Shown: positions 7,176 to 16,175, counted from the stretch's first letter. The stretch: 64,000 bases of DNA from Planctomycetota bacterium (GCA_030616775.1 JAUWWQ010000007.1:1-64000); one strand, 5' to 3'. Numbers and translations are program-made. The notes: a model not told the origin generated them from the letters alone.

Positions 7176-8168
7176 TTACGACTCCAGCCGCACCAGATCG
7201 ATCCCATGCCACAGAGCTGTCCCAAGCCCACGGCGGTGGGCTGCCCCAAGATAGCCCAGATCTCCCCCTGAGAGGGCGATAGGGCTAAGTTCGTAGCCCT
7301 GCCGGATTTCGTTAAGTATGGCTAAACCTACCGTATCCGTCGCCACCGGGTCCAAAGAGGCGAGCAAGATGCCCTCATCGCTGATAGTTGCCGCAGTGGC
7401 CTCGGGTCCGCCATCGTAGACTACACGCAGGGCATCCACCAGACAGAGCCGGAGTCTCGAATGGATGGGGGCGGCTGCAACAATGTCCGCGATATACGGC
7501 GAACACCCGTTCCGGTGGTACCGGGCCGGATGCTTGATCAACCCGTGGGAGAGGTTCTTAAGTGTGCATGTCAATCCCGCAATGTTGTGCGTCTTGAGGA
7601 ACGGTATGTCGATGAGCACGGTGACCTGATCAAGCACGGAGGCGAATTGGTCGGCCCCGCTTCCGAAGTCGGTTGTCGTAGACGCATAGCCATGTCGTGC
7701 CGGGGTGGTTTGATTGCGAGCCTCGGTGCCTTCGGGTGCCTCGATGCAGATGATTTGCTCAGGCCGCCAGCCAGCCTCGACGATCGACCCGATGAGCACA
7801 TCTGACAGGACCCTGGTGGTTGCGATGATTTTCTGTCCCGAGCGGTTGAATTTGAGACCGATCACGTCCTTTGGCTTGAGGATCGACCGCCAGGCTTGGC
7901 CGATCGTAGTCGTAGCCGTAAGCGACATCAGTGCCTTTTGCAGCATTTCGCCCACGAGTTGACGATGGACTTCAGGTCCCTGCACTGCGCGCCGGCTTCG
8001 CACTTGGACGACGCGTGAACGGGGCATACCAGGCGGCATCCGCAGCCTGACTCCGCCTGCCGCACCTTGCCGAGGCCATAGCAGCGCTCCGCCGGTCACA
8101 GACGCAGCAGCGGACAGGAAACGCCGGCGCGAAAAGGTTGTCTCCGTTGGATGGTGTTTGCGGCCCAC
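7176..8168 (-). CDS. Tat-exported DUF362-domain protein
   Basis: The 330-residue protein has a twin-arginine signal (SRRRFLSAAASVTGGALLW), so it is probably exported folded, perhaps with a cofactor. The rest reads as a DUF362 domain: LKPKDVIGLKFNRSG, then VTVLIDIPFLKTHNIAGLTCTLKN, and LVDALRVVYDGGP near the C-terminus. DUF362 proteins are often annotated as iron-sulfur related, but no CxxC cluster is present here. The GTG at 8168 is preceded by AAGGAG at 9 nt. It appears monocistronic. Confidence 0.8.
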   Translation of the reverse strand: MGRKHHPTETTFSRRRFLSAAASVTGGALLWPRQGAAGGVRLRMPPGMPRSRVVQVRSRRAVQGPEVHRQLVGEMLQKALMSLTATTTIGQAWRSILKPKDVIGLKFNRSGQKIIATTRVLSDVLIGSIVEAGWRPEQIICIEAPEGTEARNQTTPARHGYASTTTDFGSGADQFASVLDQVTVLIDIPFLKTHNIAGLTCTLKNLSHGLIKHPARYHRNGCSPYIADIVAAAPIHSRLRLCLVDALRVVYDGGPEATAATISDEGILLASLDPVATDTVGLAILNEIRQGYELSPIALSGGDLGYLGAAHRRGLGTALWHGIDLVRLES

Positions 8169-8638
8169 GTCCAGCCACTCCTTACGCTTCTGTTAGGCTG
8201 TCACCCGGTGAGAGTTGTATCGGATTGTCAAGGCCGATAGCTGAGCGAATGATGAGGCGGTCCGAAGAGCCGGGGCTGAGCGGAGACTGGCAGAAATCCT
8301 GGTCCCAGAGGTGAAAAGGCCAACATCGGCACGACGGACCGGGCAAATGGGCAGGATTCACAGCGAAATACACCGTTTTTGCTAGAACCGAGCAGATTGT
8401 TTCGGTACGATGGTCGGCTGAGGTCTATAAATGAGAAATGTCCGATCAGAGGTGCTCGGGGTAGTGTTGCGGCTTACCATTAGCGGGTGCAGTCTTGCGC
8501 GGAGCGCGGTGTTAGCTTGTAGCAGCACGCTGCACGTCGCCGGGTGGCCGAGAACGAGAGAAGATGTCACTCGTATTGCATGACCTCCTGATCGTTCACA
8601 GGCTCGGGTTCTTGATTTAGGAGTTAGGAGTAAGGAAA
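8169..8638. other. Intergenic stretch between divergent genes
   Basis: No gene was recognised. It should hold the promoters of the DUF362 gene and of the 8639 gene, but no convincing hexamer pair could be chosen. Confidence 0.4.
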
Positions 8639-9295
8639 ATGTTGGTGGCCAAGCCCACCCGGTACGGGGCAGGAGCAACCATCTACGGCGATTACTACGA
8701 CCTTCGAGGGCTGCACGAGACGATCCACAGTCTGGTCCGCGATGCCCCGATCAAAGAAGTGACCAATGAGTTTGTTCTGGGCCTAGCCTACGACCTTCGT
8801 CACGCTTACCAGGGTGACAGAGAGACAGAGACTTTCGGAGTCGATGAACTCGACACCGTGAGGTACGCCGGCGTTCGTGTCCTGTGGCCGATTCTGATTC
8901 CCCAGGTGGCGTTGCTGCGCTGGTCGGCGTCATTCGCTCCGACGACGAAGGCCGAACAAGCGAATCTCTACAGGTTGGAATACTGCGCCGAGTCCTCGCT
9001 GAGCGAGTATGACCCCAAAACCGGCGCGCTCTGCGTCGAGTTGTTCAGCCTGTTTCATGGTTTGCCTGAAGACTACCTGTTCCAGTTCGTTACCGAGTGT
9101 GTGCGCCGGTACGTCGTGGAAGGTTCGGCCGGCAAATCGCGCTTCCGGCGCCTACCGACAATCCTTCGGATGCTCGCACCCATGTCGTCCGAGTATCGAG
9201 AGTTTCGTGACCGGATCACGCGGATTGCGTCGGAGAAAGGCTGCAACGCACACGAACTACAGGCCAGGGACGATTGGCCGGCGTTCAAATGGTAG
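8639..9295 (+). CDS. Conserved hypothetical cytoplasmic protein
   Basis: The 218-residue protein begins MLVAKPTRYGAGATIYGDYYD, then LRGLHETIHSL. It continues as a mostly helical protein with aromatic residues and no signal peptide, membrane helix or known catalytic motif. The start has a good AAGG ribosome site within a purine-rich run. The opening GDYYDLRGLHE pattern recalls small uncharacterised families such as DUF6904, but this is recollection and not a match I can confirm. Neighbours give no clue to function. Confidence 0.6.
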   Translation: MLVAKPTRYGAGATIYGDYYDLRGLHETIHSLVRDAPIKEVTNEFVLGLAYDLRHAYQGDRETETFGVDELDTVRYAGVRVLWPILIPQVALLRWSASFAPTTKAEQANLYRLEYCAESSLSEYDPKTGALCVELFSLFHGLPEDYLFQFVTECVRRYVVEGSAGKSRFRRLPTILRMLAPMSSEYREFRDRITRIASEKGCNAHELQARDDWPAFKW

Positions 9296-9636
9296 TATTC
9301 CGACCCATGCTGGTCCGCTCTGAAGGTCTCCGCCGGGTCTCGTCCTGCTCTCGATTGTGTCCCCGCAGAAGGTACGGTTCGACGATTACGCGCGACCGCG
9401 AGTGCAACATATCGTGCCTACCTGGACAGGTTCGTTGGTTTCAAAGTCACCAGGTAGTGTATTATCGGACTGGTAGCTCGCTCAAACGATAGCCTGCCCA
9501 TGGACATGAATCCTGACGCGTGGGCCGACTCCGTAACAGGGCGCTATCCTGGTGCTTGTTTGAGTCTATGAAGGGGTACTCAAAGCCGGACCGTAAGCGG
9601 AACAGCCGGCAGGAGGAATCCGAACCCGGCAATCGC
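9296..9636. other. Intergenic stretch between convergent genes
   Basis: Nothing recognisable was found. No T-tailed hairpin is obvious. Confidence 0.4.
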
Positions 9637-10041
9637 TCAGGCAGCGGTGCCGTCGGTCTGAGCCGCGATCAAGACGATGCCGACCAATACCAGCCCCACG
9701 CCAAGAGCTTGTCCCCATGTCAGTCTTTCGCTAAGCGCCGGGTGATAGCGGGCGACGAGGGCGATGAGCGCGTACCCGCCGCCGACCATGATGGGGTAGG
9801 CGATGCTGATCTTGAGGGCTTTGCTCTGAAGGGCATACATATAGAAAGCAGCGTTGAGCACAAAGCAAACCAGGCCAATTACAAGCGGGCTGCTGGTGGC
9901 GACGGTGGTGACGGCGGCGAAGGCTCCGTCCTTCAGAACACCGCCGGAGGCAGCCACGGATTTCATGCCCACCTTCATCAGCAGGTTGGCGGCCGCATTC
10001 AGCAGCAGTGCGACAACAAGTGCAAGCGCGTATTTCATCAT
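9637..10041 (-). CDS. Small EamA/DMT-type membrane transporter
   Basis: The protein of about 134 residues has four hydrophobic segments: ALALVVALLLNAAANLLMKVG, a central one around LVIGLVCFVLNAAFYMYAL, then ISIAYPIMVGGGYALIALVA, and finally ALGVGLVLVGIVLIAA. This is the layout of ArnE/ArnF-like half-transporters of the DMT superfamily. The conserved Glu of EmrE multidrug pumps is not seen in helix 1. AAGGAG precedes the tandem ATG pair at 10041/10038, so the longer frame to 10092 is not used. It follows a GT2 glycosyltransferase on the same strand, so a role in moving a lipid-linked sugar is plausible but inferred. Confidence 0.75.
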   Translation of the reverse strand: MMKYALALVVALLLNAAANLLMKVGMKSVAASGGVLKDGAFAAVTTVATSSPLVIGLVCFVLNAAFYMYALQSKALKISIAYPIMVGGGYALIALVARYHPALSERLTWGQALGVGLVLVGIVLIAAQTDGTAA

Positions 10042-10145
10042 GAACTCCTTGCCGATCTTTCTTCCGTTCAGGTGCTGGGCAACACATAACAAACCCGCCG
10101 GTTGGGGGCAAGTTTGGGGTCGGTTCCTCGGCGTCGTTGACCGGC

Positions 10146-11144
10146 CTACAAGCGTTGACGTGTAATCTCGTGTTTGCCGAGGCGGAGGCGTATCGCTTCG
10201 GTGACGTACCCCAACAGGCGCACGTGGTAGTAGGCCAACAACACGGGAAACGAACGAACGGTCTCACCGATGGTCTTTCCCTTGCGGAACAGGTCGTTGT
10301 AGACGATCGCTGCCAGCGCTGCGGCAAAGAAGACGGCCGGGAGGAGACCCAGCCAGGGATGCACCAACAGCAGTGGAAGTGTCAGATAAGTCAACATGAA
10401 CGGCAACAGATCCAAGCGAGGGTGAAGGTAATACTTGTAGACCAAGCGGGCGGTAGCGCCGCCGCCGGCAAGAGCCTGCCTGAAAAACGACCGGGCCGTA
10501 TAGTGATGCTCGTGCAGAACGACGGCATCGGGGGCCACCCTCTGCTCGTAGTCCGAAGCCCGAAGCCACAGGAAGACTCCTTCCTCATCGCAGCCCCATT
10601 CAAGGTCCTCGTCCAGGGGGCGCTCAAGCAGAAGACAGCGACGGATGCACATGTTCCCACCCACAAGGCGGCGGGCCTGGCCGGCGCCATGCAGGCGATG
10701 CGTACCCTTAAAGGCCAGCTCATAGATGTTCGACGGCGCAGGATCCTTCACCAGCCCGGTGACGGCTGCGACCTGCTCGGTGGTGAATCCACCCATGAGC
10801 TTCTCCAGCCAGTCGGGTTGGGCGATGCAATCGCTATCTTCGAAGGCCGCGAACTCGCCCCTCGCCGCCCGAACTCCACAATTCCGGCTACGATTGGCAC
10901 CTATAGGTGTGTCGTTCCTCAGGCACGTGAGCTGGAGACCGGGATGATCTGCGGTGAACTGCTGCAAAAACGCCTGCGTATCGTCCGATGAGCCGTCGTC
11001 GACGACGATGACTTCGTAGTCGGGATGCGACTGTCTCGCCAAAGCGTCGAGACACTTTTGGAGCGCCTCTCGGCGGTCCCGGGTGGGAATCACCACCGAG
11101 AGCATCGGTGGCTCGGCGCCTCTCTCGTGCGTCGTCTCAGTCAT
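10146..11144 (-). CDS. Family 2 glycosyltransferase with C-terminal membrane region
   Basis: The 332-residue protein begins MTETTHERGAEPPMLSVVIP and has the GT-A fold signs: VVIPTRDRREALQKCLDAL, EVIVVDDGSSDDT for nucleotide binding, and FEDSDCIAQPDWLE as the D-x-D-like metal site. The C-terminal 90 residues include hydrophobic segments (LLPFMLTYLTLPLLLV and LLPAVFFAAALAAIVY), so it is membrane-bound and probably acts on envelope glycans. The start at 11144 is preferred over the longer frame to 11243, which reads through non-coding-like sequence. The sugar donor and acceptor cannot be told. Confidence 0.85.
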   Translation of the reverse strand: MTETTHERGAEPPMLSVVIPTRDRREALQKCLDALARQSHPDYEVIVVDDGSSDDTQAFLQQFTADHPGLQLTCLRNDTPIGANRSRNCGVRAARGEFAAFEDSDCIAQPDWLEKLMGGFTTEQVAAVTGLVKDPAPSNIYELAFKGTHRLHGAGQARRLVGGNMCIRRCLLLERPLDEDLEWGCDEEGVFLWLRASDYEQRVAPDAVVLHEHHYTARSFFRQALAGGGATARLVYKYYLHPRLDLLPFMLTYLTLPLLLVHPWLGLLPAVFFAAALAAIVYNDLFRKGKTIGETVRSFPVLLAYYHVRLLGYVTEAIRLRLGKHEITRQRL

Positions 11145-11328
11145 GATGAATACGATTATAATCGGGACCGGGCGGGGCAGCCCATCCCCGGTTCGCATCG
11201 AGATACTCTTTGTTCCACATCGACCGAACCGTAATGGCAACAACAGGAGTTACTGATCGTACCTGGAACCGGGTCCGTCGCCTGCGTCGCTTTTCGCGAA
11301 GATTCCACTGAAGCCTCCACGACGCCCC

Positions 11329-11480
11329 AGTACCGTGTTTCATAAGTTCCGCGACTATCTGAGCCGCGGGCGGCTGACTTCCGACGGTGGGGCGCTACTT
11401 CTGCGAGAGGTCGACCGCCGTCTTGGACTGACCAAGGCTTTGGCGGAGTGCATCGCTGATCCCCTCACACCGGCGTCCCG
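11329..11480 (+). pseudogene. IS1380-family transposase relic (N-terminal end)
   Basis: Starting at an AGTACCGTGTTTCATAAG end sequence, the frame reads FHKFRDYLSRG and then LTSDGGALLLREVDRRLGLT followed by KALAECIADP. The SDGGxLLLRxxDRRLGLT block is the hallmark of the IS1380 (DDE_Tnp_1 type) transposase N-terminus. The homology stops near 11475 and the rest of the roughly 450-residue transposase is missing. This is a truncated relic. Confidence 0.75.
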
Positions 11481-11560
11481 GCGGCTCGCGGTTCCCAGCC
11501 TGAAAGGCTGGCCGACAATAGTCGTGGGCAAGTCCCGATGCCTCACGGTTCCCAGCGGGG

Positions 11561-11680
11561 AAAAAAGGTGTCAGGATGATTTTTTTTGAGACTACAAGAC
11601 GCGTTGCGGTGCCTGAGCGGACAACCGTGCCATTTAGATCTACAAAAGCAATGAAGAATAATCATCCTGACACCTTTTTT
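11561..11680. repeat. Inverted-repeat element with GGTGTCAGGA ends
   Basis: Two perfect 21-bp arms (11561-11581 and 11660-11680), each A6 followed by GGTGTCAGGATGATT on its own strand, face each other across 78 nt. Downstream, a TTTTTTCGTC unit is repeated three to four times up to 11708. The A-run plus GGTGTCAGGA motif resembles small non-autonomous repeats seen in many genomes. No transposase for it is present here. Confidence 0.65.
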
Positions 11681-11853
11681 CGTCCCTTTTTTCGTCTTTT
11701 TTCGTCCCGAACGAGCAACCAACACAGCAGGGAAGGTCCGGGGTTGTGATTAACCGCGCCCACGCACACACTATACGCGTCCGGCTCCGGGTTGAAAACC
11801 GGGAGTACATCCTGGGAGGCTGTGGGGGCTTGGACCGGAACGTGGATACGGAG

Positions 11854-12561
11854 ATGGCGCACCTGGACACATTATTAGAATGGATTGACGGTGCTGCGTA
11901 CTTCCGCGGTCTTCCCGTCGAGCGGCGGAGCGTTACCGTCGCGGGGCGGGCTATCAAAATAGTCGGGCTCAAAGACGCAGCCGACCTGCTCGAGCTGCCC
12001 GAGTTCGCCAAGCGGTTCCTGGAAGACGACCGGGCACCGTACGGCGTTGAGCTTTGGCCGGCTGCATTGATGCTCGCCGAACACATCCTTAATGGCGAAG
12101 ATGGTGCGGGAACGCGGGCGATCGAAATCGGATGCGGATTGGGTATCGTATCGATGGCTGCGGCCATAAAGGGCTGGCGGGTCGATGCAACGGATTGCGA
12201 TCCGACCGCGCTCCATTTCGCCGAGTACAACGCGGCAATCAACCGAGCTGATATTGAGGCATTCGAGTGCCTCGACTGGCACGATCCACCCGCCGGCGAG
12301 CGGTTCGATCGGGTTTTCGGCGCGGACGTGTTGTATGAGCTGAAGGACCACGTCCCAGTTATCAAGTGCGTCGATTGTCTGCTTACGACGGACGGTGTGG
12401 CACTGCTGGCTGATCCGAACCGCGGTGTGGCGGATCGGTTCGCGTCATTGGTCCGGGATCACGGCTTTGACGTGCAACTGGTCCCTGCATCCGAAACCAA
12501 CGTCCGAGACCGGCCCGTCAACGGGCGGATCTTCACACTGCGCCGTATTGCGAAAGCATAA
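11854..12561 (+). CDS. Class I SAM-dependent methyltransferase, METTL21-like
   Basis: The 235-residue protein starts MAHLDTLLEWIDGAAYF. PYGVELWPAALMLAEHIL comes before motif I AIEIGCGLGIVS, then VDATDCDPTAL (motif II) and RVFGADVLYELK. The E-L-W-P before motif I and the later DVLYE are typical of the lysine methyltransferase PF10294-like group, so the substrate may be a protein. An upstream in-frame ATG at 11746 would add 36 residues translated from repeat-flanking sequence and is not favoured. It lies between two mobile-element relics. Confidence 0.75.
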   Translation: MAHLDTLLEWIDGAAYFRGLPVERRSVTVAGRAIKIVGLKDAADLLELPEFAKRFLEDDRAPYGVELWPAALMLAEHILNGEDGAGTRAIEIGCGLGIVSMAAAIKGWRVDATDCDPTALHFAEYNAAINRADIEAFECLDWHDPPAGERFDRVFGADVLYELKDHVPVIKCVDCLLTTDGVALLADPNRGVADRFASLVRDHGFDVQLVPASETNVRDRPVNGRIFTLRRIAKA

Positions 12562-12591
12562 TCGGGAAAAACGCATGTGGGACAGGCATTC

Positions 12592-12721
12592 TCGTACCGT
12601 GCTTCACAAGTTTCGCGACTATCTGAGCCGCATGCTTCAGCTTGCGCGGACATCCGCGCGGGCTGAAGCCCGCGGCTCGGGGTAGGATCATCGTCGTACT
12701 ATCTATGAAACGCCGTACTAG
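12592..12721. repeat. MITE-like element with IS1380-type ends and an internal REP palindrome
   Basis: The left end reads GTACCGTGCTTCACAAG (from 12594). The right end, read on the other strand from 12721, begins CTAGTACGGCGTTTCATAG. Both match the end of the IS1380 relic at 11329. Between them is a 16-bp inverted repeat GCTTCAGCTTGCGCGG / CCGCGCGGGCTGAAGC (12634-12669) that extends into CCGCGGCTC. It has no coding capacity. Confidence 0.6.
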
Positions 12722-13026
12722 AATCCGGAACCGACAGGCTCGTCGCCGCCGTAGATGTCGTGATGGGGGCGATCGGACAGGATTTCCTCCTTCCCCCACT
12801 TGGCGACGTTCCTGAACGTCTCCGAGGCTACGAAGGCGTCGAAGGCCGCCTTCTTGCTCCATTGCGACATGATCAGGTAGTGCTGGGAATCGTTGACGTC
12901 GCGGAACATGTGGGACCTGGTGTGGCCGTCGATTCCTTGCATCGCCTGCACGACCTTGTTGAACGCACTTTCGAAGGTCTCTTCCTTGCCTTTGATGACT
13001 TTGTAGTTCATGCCGATAGTGACCAT
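12718..13026 (-). CDS. Antibiotic biosynthesis monooxygenase (ABM) domain protein
   Basis: The 102-residue single-domain protein has the ABM/dimeric alpha-beta barrel pattern. A first strand is followed by a helix with FESAFNKVVQAM, then the central HTRSHMFRDVNDSQHYLIMSQW strand pair, then KAAFDAFVASETFRNVAKW. Proteins of this fold include quinol oxygenases and heme-degrading enzymes. No diagnostic heme ligand could be chosen, so the substrate is unknown. GAGGAG lies about 8 nt before the ATG. Its 3' end overlaps the end of the neighbouring MITE-like repeat by a few bases. Confidence 0.8.
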   Translation of the reverse strand: MVTIGMNYKVIKGKEETFESAFNKVVQAMQGIDGHTRSHMFRDVNDSQHYLIMSQWSKKAAFDAFVASETFRNVAKWGKEEILSDRPHHDIYGGDEPVGSGF

Positions 13027-13212
13027 ACTGGGAACTCCTCTACTGCCTGCGAAACCGTGTTTCCAATGTGCTCAGCCTTCCCCAAGATGTCCATATTTAA
13101 TCAGAGATTCCGGTCAAATGGCAAGAGCATCCAGTCAGCACAGAGCGGTGCGCGGGATTTCCGGTCTCAAACGGAGATTCTCGCCTCCGCCGACCACGCC
13201 ACCGCTCCCCCT

Positions 13213-13243
13213 GGCTGACGGCTGATAGCTGATGGCTGACAGC
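13213..13243. repeat. GCTGAT micro-repeat at the start of the 13232 gene
   Basis: Imperfect tandem copies of GCTGAC/GCTGAT words run across the start codon of the methyltransferase gene. The first few codons therefore come from the repeat. Confidence 0.5.
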
Positions 13244-14080
13244 CGCACCTGCCTAAACCGGTTGCGTTTGATCCCGGAGTGGTGCACACTCCCGATCGTG
13301 GACCCTAACGATCCGATTGAAGGCGGCACGACCGATCTGTTCAGCCGGGCCGATTGGTACGATCGCTCGATTGACTGGTCCGCACGTCTGCGGCGGGAGA
13401 TCCCGGTGCTCGTGGAGGTCTTCGGGCCCCGGGGCGAGGGTGGTATTCTCGACGCCGGGTGCGGCACCGGCCACCAGGCATGCGCTCTGGCTGAGCGCGG
13501 CTATCGCGTCGTGGCCGCTGACGTGGGGGAGGAGATGCTGGAAGTGGCCCGGCGCACGGCACAAGCCGCCTCACAAGAGGTCAAGTTCGTGCTTGCGCCC
13601 TATGCCGCCCTGCACGAAGAGGTCGGAGACGGCTTCGACGGGCTCTACTGCCTGGGTAACGCTCTGGCCGCCGCCGGCACGCGGGAAGCTGCATCGGAGG
13701 CCATCGCTCAGTTCGCTCAGTGCCTGCGAGCGGGAGGTCGGTTGTTCATCCAGATCCTCAACTTCCCGCTAATGCGAGCACGGACTCCATGCGTGCTCGG
13801 GCCACGGGTTGCCATAGTAGACGGCGTGGAGTACGTCTCCGTCCGCGAACTGCACTTCGCAGGCGATTTGGTGAACGTTACGAACATCACGCTCTGGCAG
13901 GACTCGGGGTGGGAATACCGGGCACATACCGGGACCCTTTACCCTGTTGGGCCCGATCAACTCCAGGAGTGGTGTCGGTCATCGGGTCTTCGTGTTGACA
14001 ATACGTGGGGCAGCTACAACCGCAAGCCCTACGAGCCGGAACGATCAACCAACCTTCTGATCGTCGCCACCCGGGTCTGA
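13232..14080 (+). CDS. Class I SAM-dependent methyltransferase
   Basis: The 282-residue protein has LFSRADWYDRSIDWSARLRR in its lead segment. Motif I is ILDAGCGTGHQACALAERGY, motif II is VVAADVGEEMLEVARR, and a GLYCLGNALAAAGT motif follows. A C-terminal beta region follows, as in small-molecule methyltransferases of the UbiE/glycine N-methyltransferase-like superfamily. The substrate is unknown. The last 36 bp overlap the end of convergent nadB. The start codon sits inside a GCTGAT micro-repeat, so the true start could be somewhat downstream. Confidence 0.8.
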   Translation: MADSRTCLNRLRLIPEWCTLPIVDPNDPIEGGTTDLFSRADWYDRSIDWSARLRREIPVLVEVFGPRGEGGILDAGCGTGHQACALAERGYRVVAADVGEEMLEVARRTAQAASQEVKFVLAPYAALHEEVGDGFDGLYCLGNALAAAGTREAASEAIAQFAQCLRAGGRLFIQILNFPLMRARTPCVLGPRVAIVDGVEYVSVRELHFAGDLVNVTNITLWQDSGWEYRAHTGTLYPVGPDQLQEWCRSSGLRVDNTWGSYNRKPYEPERSTNLLIVATRV

Positions 14081-15739
14081 CGATGCTTCCGGTTTCATTT
14101 CGACTCGCTTGGGTCGAGTTCCGTTCTCGTCGCGTGTGACTGTCACATGATAGAGCGGCGTCTGCGCCTGTTCACCGGCCTCGACAGAATAATGGACGCC
14201 GATCGACTCGGTGCGCTCAAGAGCGGAGGCGGCGATCAGCCAGGCGACCGTCAGCGTGTTCTGGGTCTCCCAGCCGATGGCCTCGTCAAAGGTCTTGTCG
14301 AGTGTGTAATGTGCCCAGAAGTCGAGAATATCGCCGGTCTCGCGGAGATGCTCCCCGCGGCGTACGATTCCGACGTTCCGCCACATCACACTGCGCAGCG
14401 AGTTGCGGATATCAGGAAGGTCGAGCGCGGTTCGGGTGGATCGCGGGTTTATATTGGCCACGCGATGAACCGGCATGGTGTTGGGCGTGTCGGAGGCTTT
14501 TCGGCCTGCGGTCTCGCCGGCCAGCTTTCCGAACACAAGCCCCTCCAGCAGCGAGTTGCTGGCCATCCGATTGGCACCGTGAACGCCGGTGTCGGCGGCC
14601 TCGCCGCAGCAAAGCAGCCCCTCAATCGAGGTAGAGCCGTCAAGTTGAACCTCGACCCCGCCGATCATGTAGTGGGCGCTGGGGCGAACGGGTATCAAGT
14701 CACGGGTGACGTCGATCTCAAAGTCGGCGCACAACCGGGTGATGTAAGGGAAACGCTCCTGAAACTCCTTTATATGCCGCACGTTTAGGTAGATACAGGT
14801 CGATTGGGTTTCGAGCAGGTGACTGTGAATGGCACGGCTGACGATGTCGCGCGGAGCCAGTTCACCGTCTTGGTGATAGTCCGTCATGAAGCGGTTGCCG
14901 GCGCGGTCAACCAGATACGCGCCCTCACCGCGAACCGCCTCGGAGATCAAGGCCCGCACCGCTCCAGCCACATAGAGCGTGGTCGGATGAAACTGCATCA
15001 TCTCCATGTCACACAGGCTGGCCCCTGCCCGGAACGCAGCGGCTATGCCGTCGCCGGTTGCCACCGGGGGATTGGTTGTCTCCCGCCAGATTTGCCCGCA
15101 GCCGCCGGAGGCCAGGATGGTCTGCTTGGCCCAGATGAGCTGGTGGCCGTGCCGCTCGTGGAATGCCACGGCGCCGACACATTTGCCGTTGAGCGTGATG
15201 AAATCGATGAGGAAGCAGTGCCCGAAGACGCGAATGTTCCTGGTGTCGCGGACGCGCCCTTTGAGAGTTTTGACTAATTCCTCTCCGGTTTGGTCGCCGC
15301 GGGCGTGTACGATGCGGTTGACGGAGTGACCGCCCTCCCGGGCCAGGGCCAACGCCCCGTCCACACGATCCAGCGTAAAGCCCCATTGGATCAGCTCCTC
15401 GATGCATCCCGGGGCCTCGGCCACCATCAGCTTGACGGCGTCGGCCCGGTTGAGCCCGCAGCCGACACGCATGGTGTCCGCAAAGTGCAGGTCGGGGGAA
15501 TCGTCCGAGCCGGTGGCGACGGCGATGCCGCCCTGGGCGTAGATGGTGCAGGACTCCTCGAAGGTGGTCTTGGTAAGCAGCGTGACCAGCCCGTACCGGG
15601 CGGCCTCAATCGCCGCCCGGGCGCCGGCCACCCCGCTCCCGATCACCAAAGTATCGGTGAGGACGTGCCCGATCCGAGTCGAATCGAAGTCAGTCAAATA
15701 CCGCCGCGTGTCGAACAGCGAAGCCATGGCCCCAGCCAT
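14045..15739 (-). CDS. nadB: L-aspartate oxidase NadB
   Basis: NadB oxidises L-aspartate to iminoaspartate, the first step of NAD de novo synthesis. The 564-residue length is slightly above the usual 530-540. Visible features are the FAD-binding LVIGSGVAGARAAIEAARYG, the YAQGGIAVA loop and the substrate-site MMQFHPTTLY. Catalytic-region RGEGAYLVDRAGNRF and APRDIVSRAI follow, with HYMIGGVEVQLDG and GANRMASNSLLEGLVFG near the FAD-domain end. These are typical of NadB rather than of succinate dehydrogenase. The start may be the ATG at 15724 (MASLFDT). nadA and nadC are not in the window. Confidence 0.93.
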   Translation of the reverse strand: MAGAMASLFDTRRYLTDFDSTRIGHVLTDTLVIGSGVAGARAAIEAARYGLVTLLTKTTFEESCTIYAQGGIAVATGSDDSPDLHFADTMRVGCGLNRADAVKLMVAEAPGCIEELIQWGFTLDRVDGALALAREGGHSVNRIVHARGDQTGEELVKTLKGRVRDTRNIRVFGHCFLIDFITLNGKCVGAVAFHERHGHQLIWAKQTILASGGCGQIWRETTNPPVATGDGIAAAFRAGASLCDMEMMQFHPTTLYVAGAVRALISEAVRGEGAYLVDRAGNRFMTDYHQDGELAPRDIVSRAIHSHLLETQSTCIYLNVRHIKEFQERFPYITRLCADFEIDVTRDLIPVRPSAHYMIGGVEVQLDGSTSIEGLLCCGEAADTGVHGANRMASNSLLEGLVFGKLAGETAGRKASDTPNTMPVHRVANINPRSTRTALDLPDIRNSLRSVMWRNVGIVRRGEHLRETGDILDFWAHYTLDKTFDEAIGWETQNTLTVAWLIAASALERTESIGVHYSVEAGEQAQTPLYHVTVTRDENGTRPKRVEMKPEASSDPGGDDQKVG

Positions 15740-15810
15740 GCTAGGCCCTTATGCACCCCGCTGCAAACCTGCTCGACGCCACGGCCACCATCAGTGCGAG
15801 CGCACGGAGG

Positions 15811-15940
15811 GGCGACATCGCTGGACCGAGAATCCCTTCACGGTCCTCTGGCAGGTGCCGAGAAAGGATTCTCGGCACAGCGTAATTCTCGGAACAGCGT
15901 ATAAGCGTATAGTCGTATTACTTGTGAAACCCGGTACTAG
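15811..15940. repeat. MITE-like element with double CGAGAA hairpin, left end lost
   Basis: The interior matches the element at 58077: a hairpin around GGACCGAGAATCCC, then a second perfect hairpin GTGCCGAGAA / TTCTCGGCAC. The right end, read on the other strand from 15940, begins CTAGTACCGGGTTTCACAAG, the shared terminal sequence. Only GCGAC of the left end remains. Confidence 0.6.
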
Positions 15941-16136
15941 CCCAACGCCACGCCAACATCAGTGCAAGCGCACGCAGGAAGTAAGCATGAACTCGGCGCA
16001 TAAATCGCTTGGCCGCAAGGCGGACCGTGTAAATCCATCCTCAGTAGAGTGACCGGGGGGATGGTAGCACCCCGCCGGTTGATGTACGCAGAGGCTTGAC
16101 GCTCACCGTTCGGCGGCGGGGACACCTCCGCTCTTC

Positions 16137-16165
16137 TTGACCGCTCGGGATAGTGGTCATAAAAA
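16137..16165 (+). promoter_or_regulatory. Candidate native ffh promoter
   Basis: TTGACC (16137-16142) and TAAAAA (16160-16165) are spaced by 17 nt. The -10 overlaps an AAAAAGG ribosome-site-like run just before the ATG at 16176, so a transcript from here would have almost no leader. Confidence 0.3.
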
Positions 16166-16175
16166 GGTAATCGCC

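Larger units (their letters stand above)
15740..16175. other. Intergenic stretch with a MITE-like repeat, upstream of the ffh fragment
   Basis: No gene is supported. The stretch holds a partial MITE-like element (15811-15940). Two imperfect direct repeats of about 36 bp flank it, at 15776-15811 and 15944-15979. A candidate ffh promoter follows at the end. Confidence 0.5.

Noticed and set aside
10137-10991. A 284-codon plus-strand frame opposite the GT2 gene
   Set aside because: It is antisense to the glycosyltransferase, which has the full GT-A motif set.
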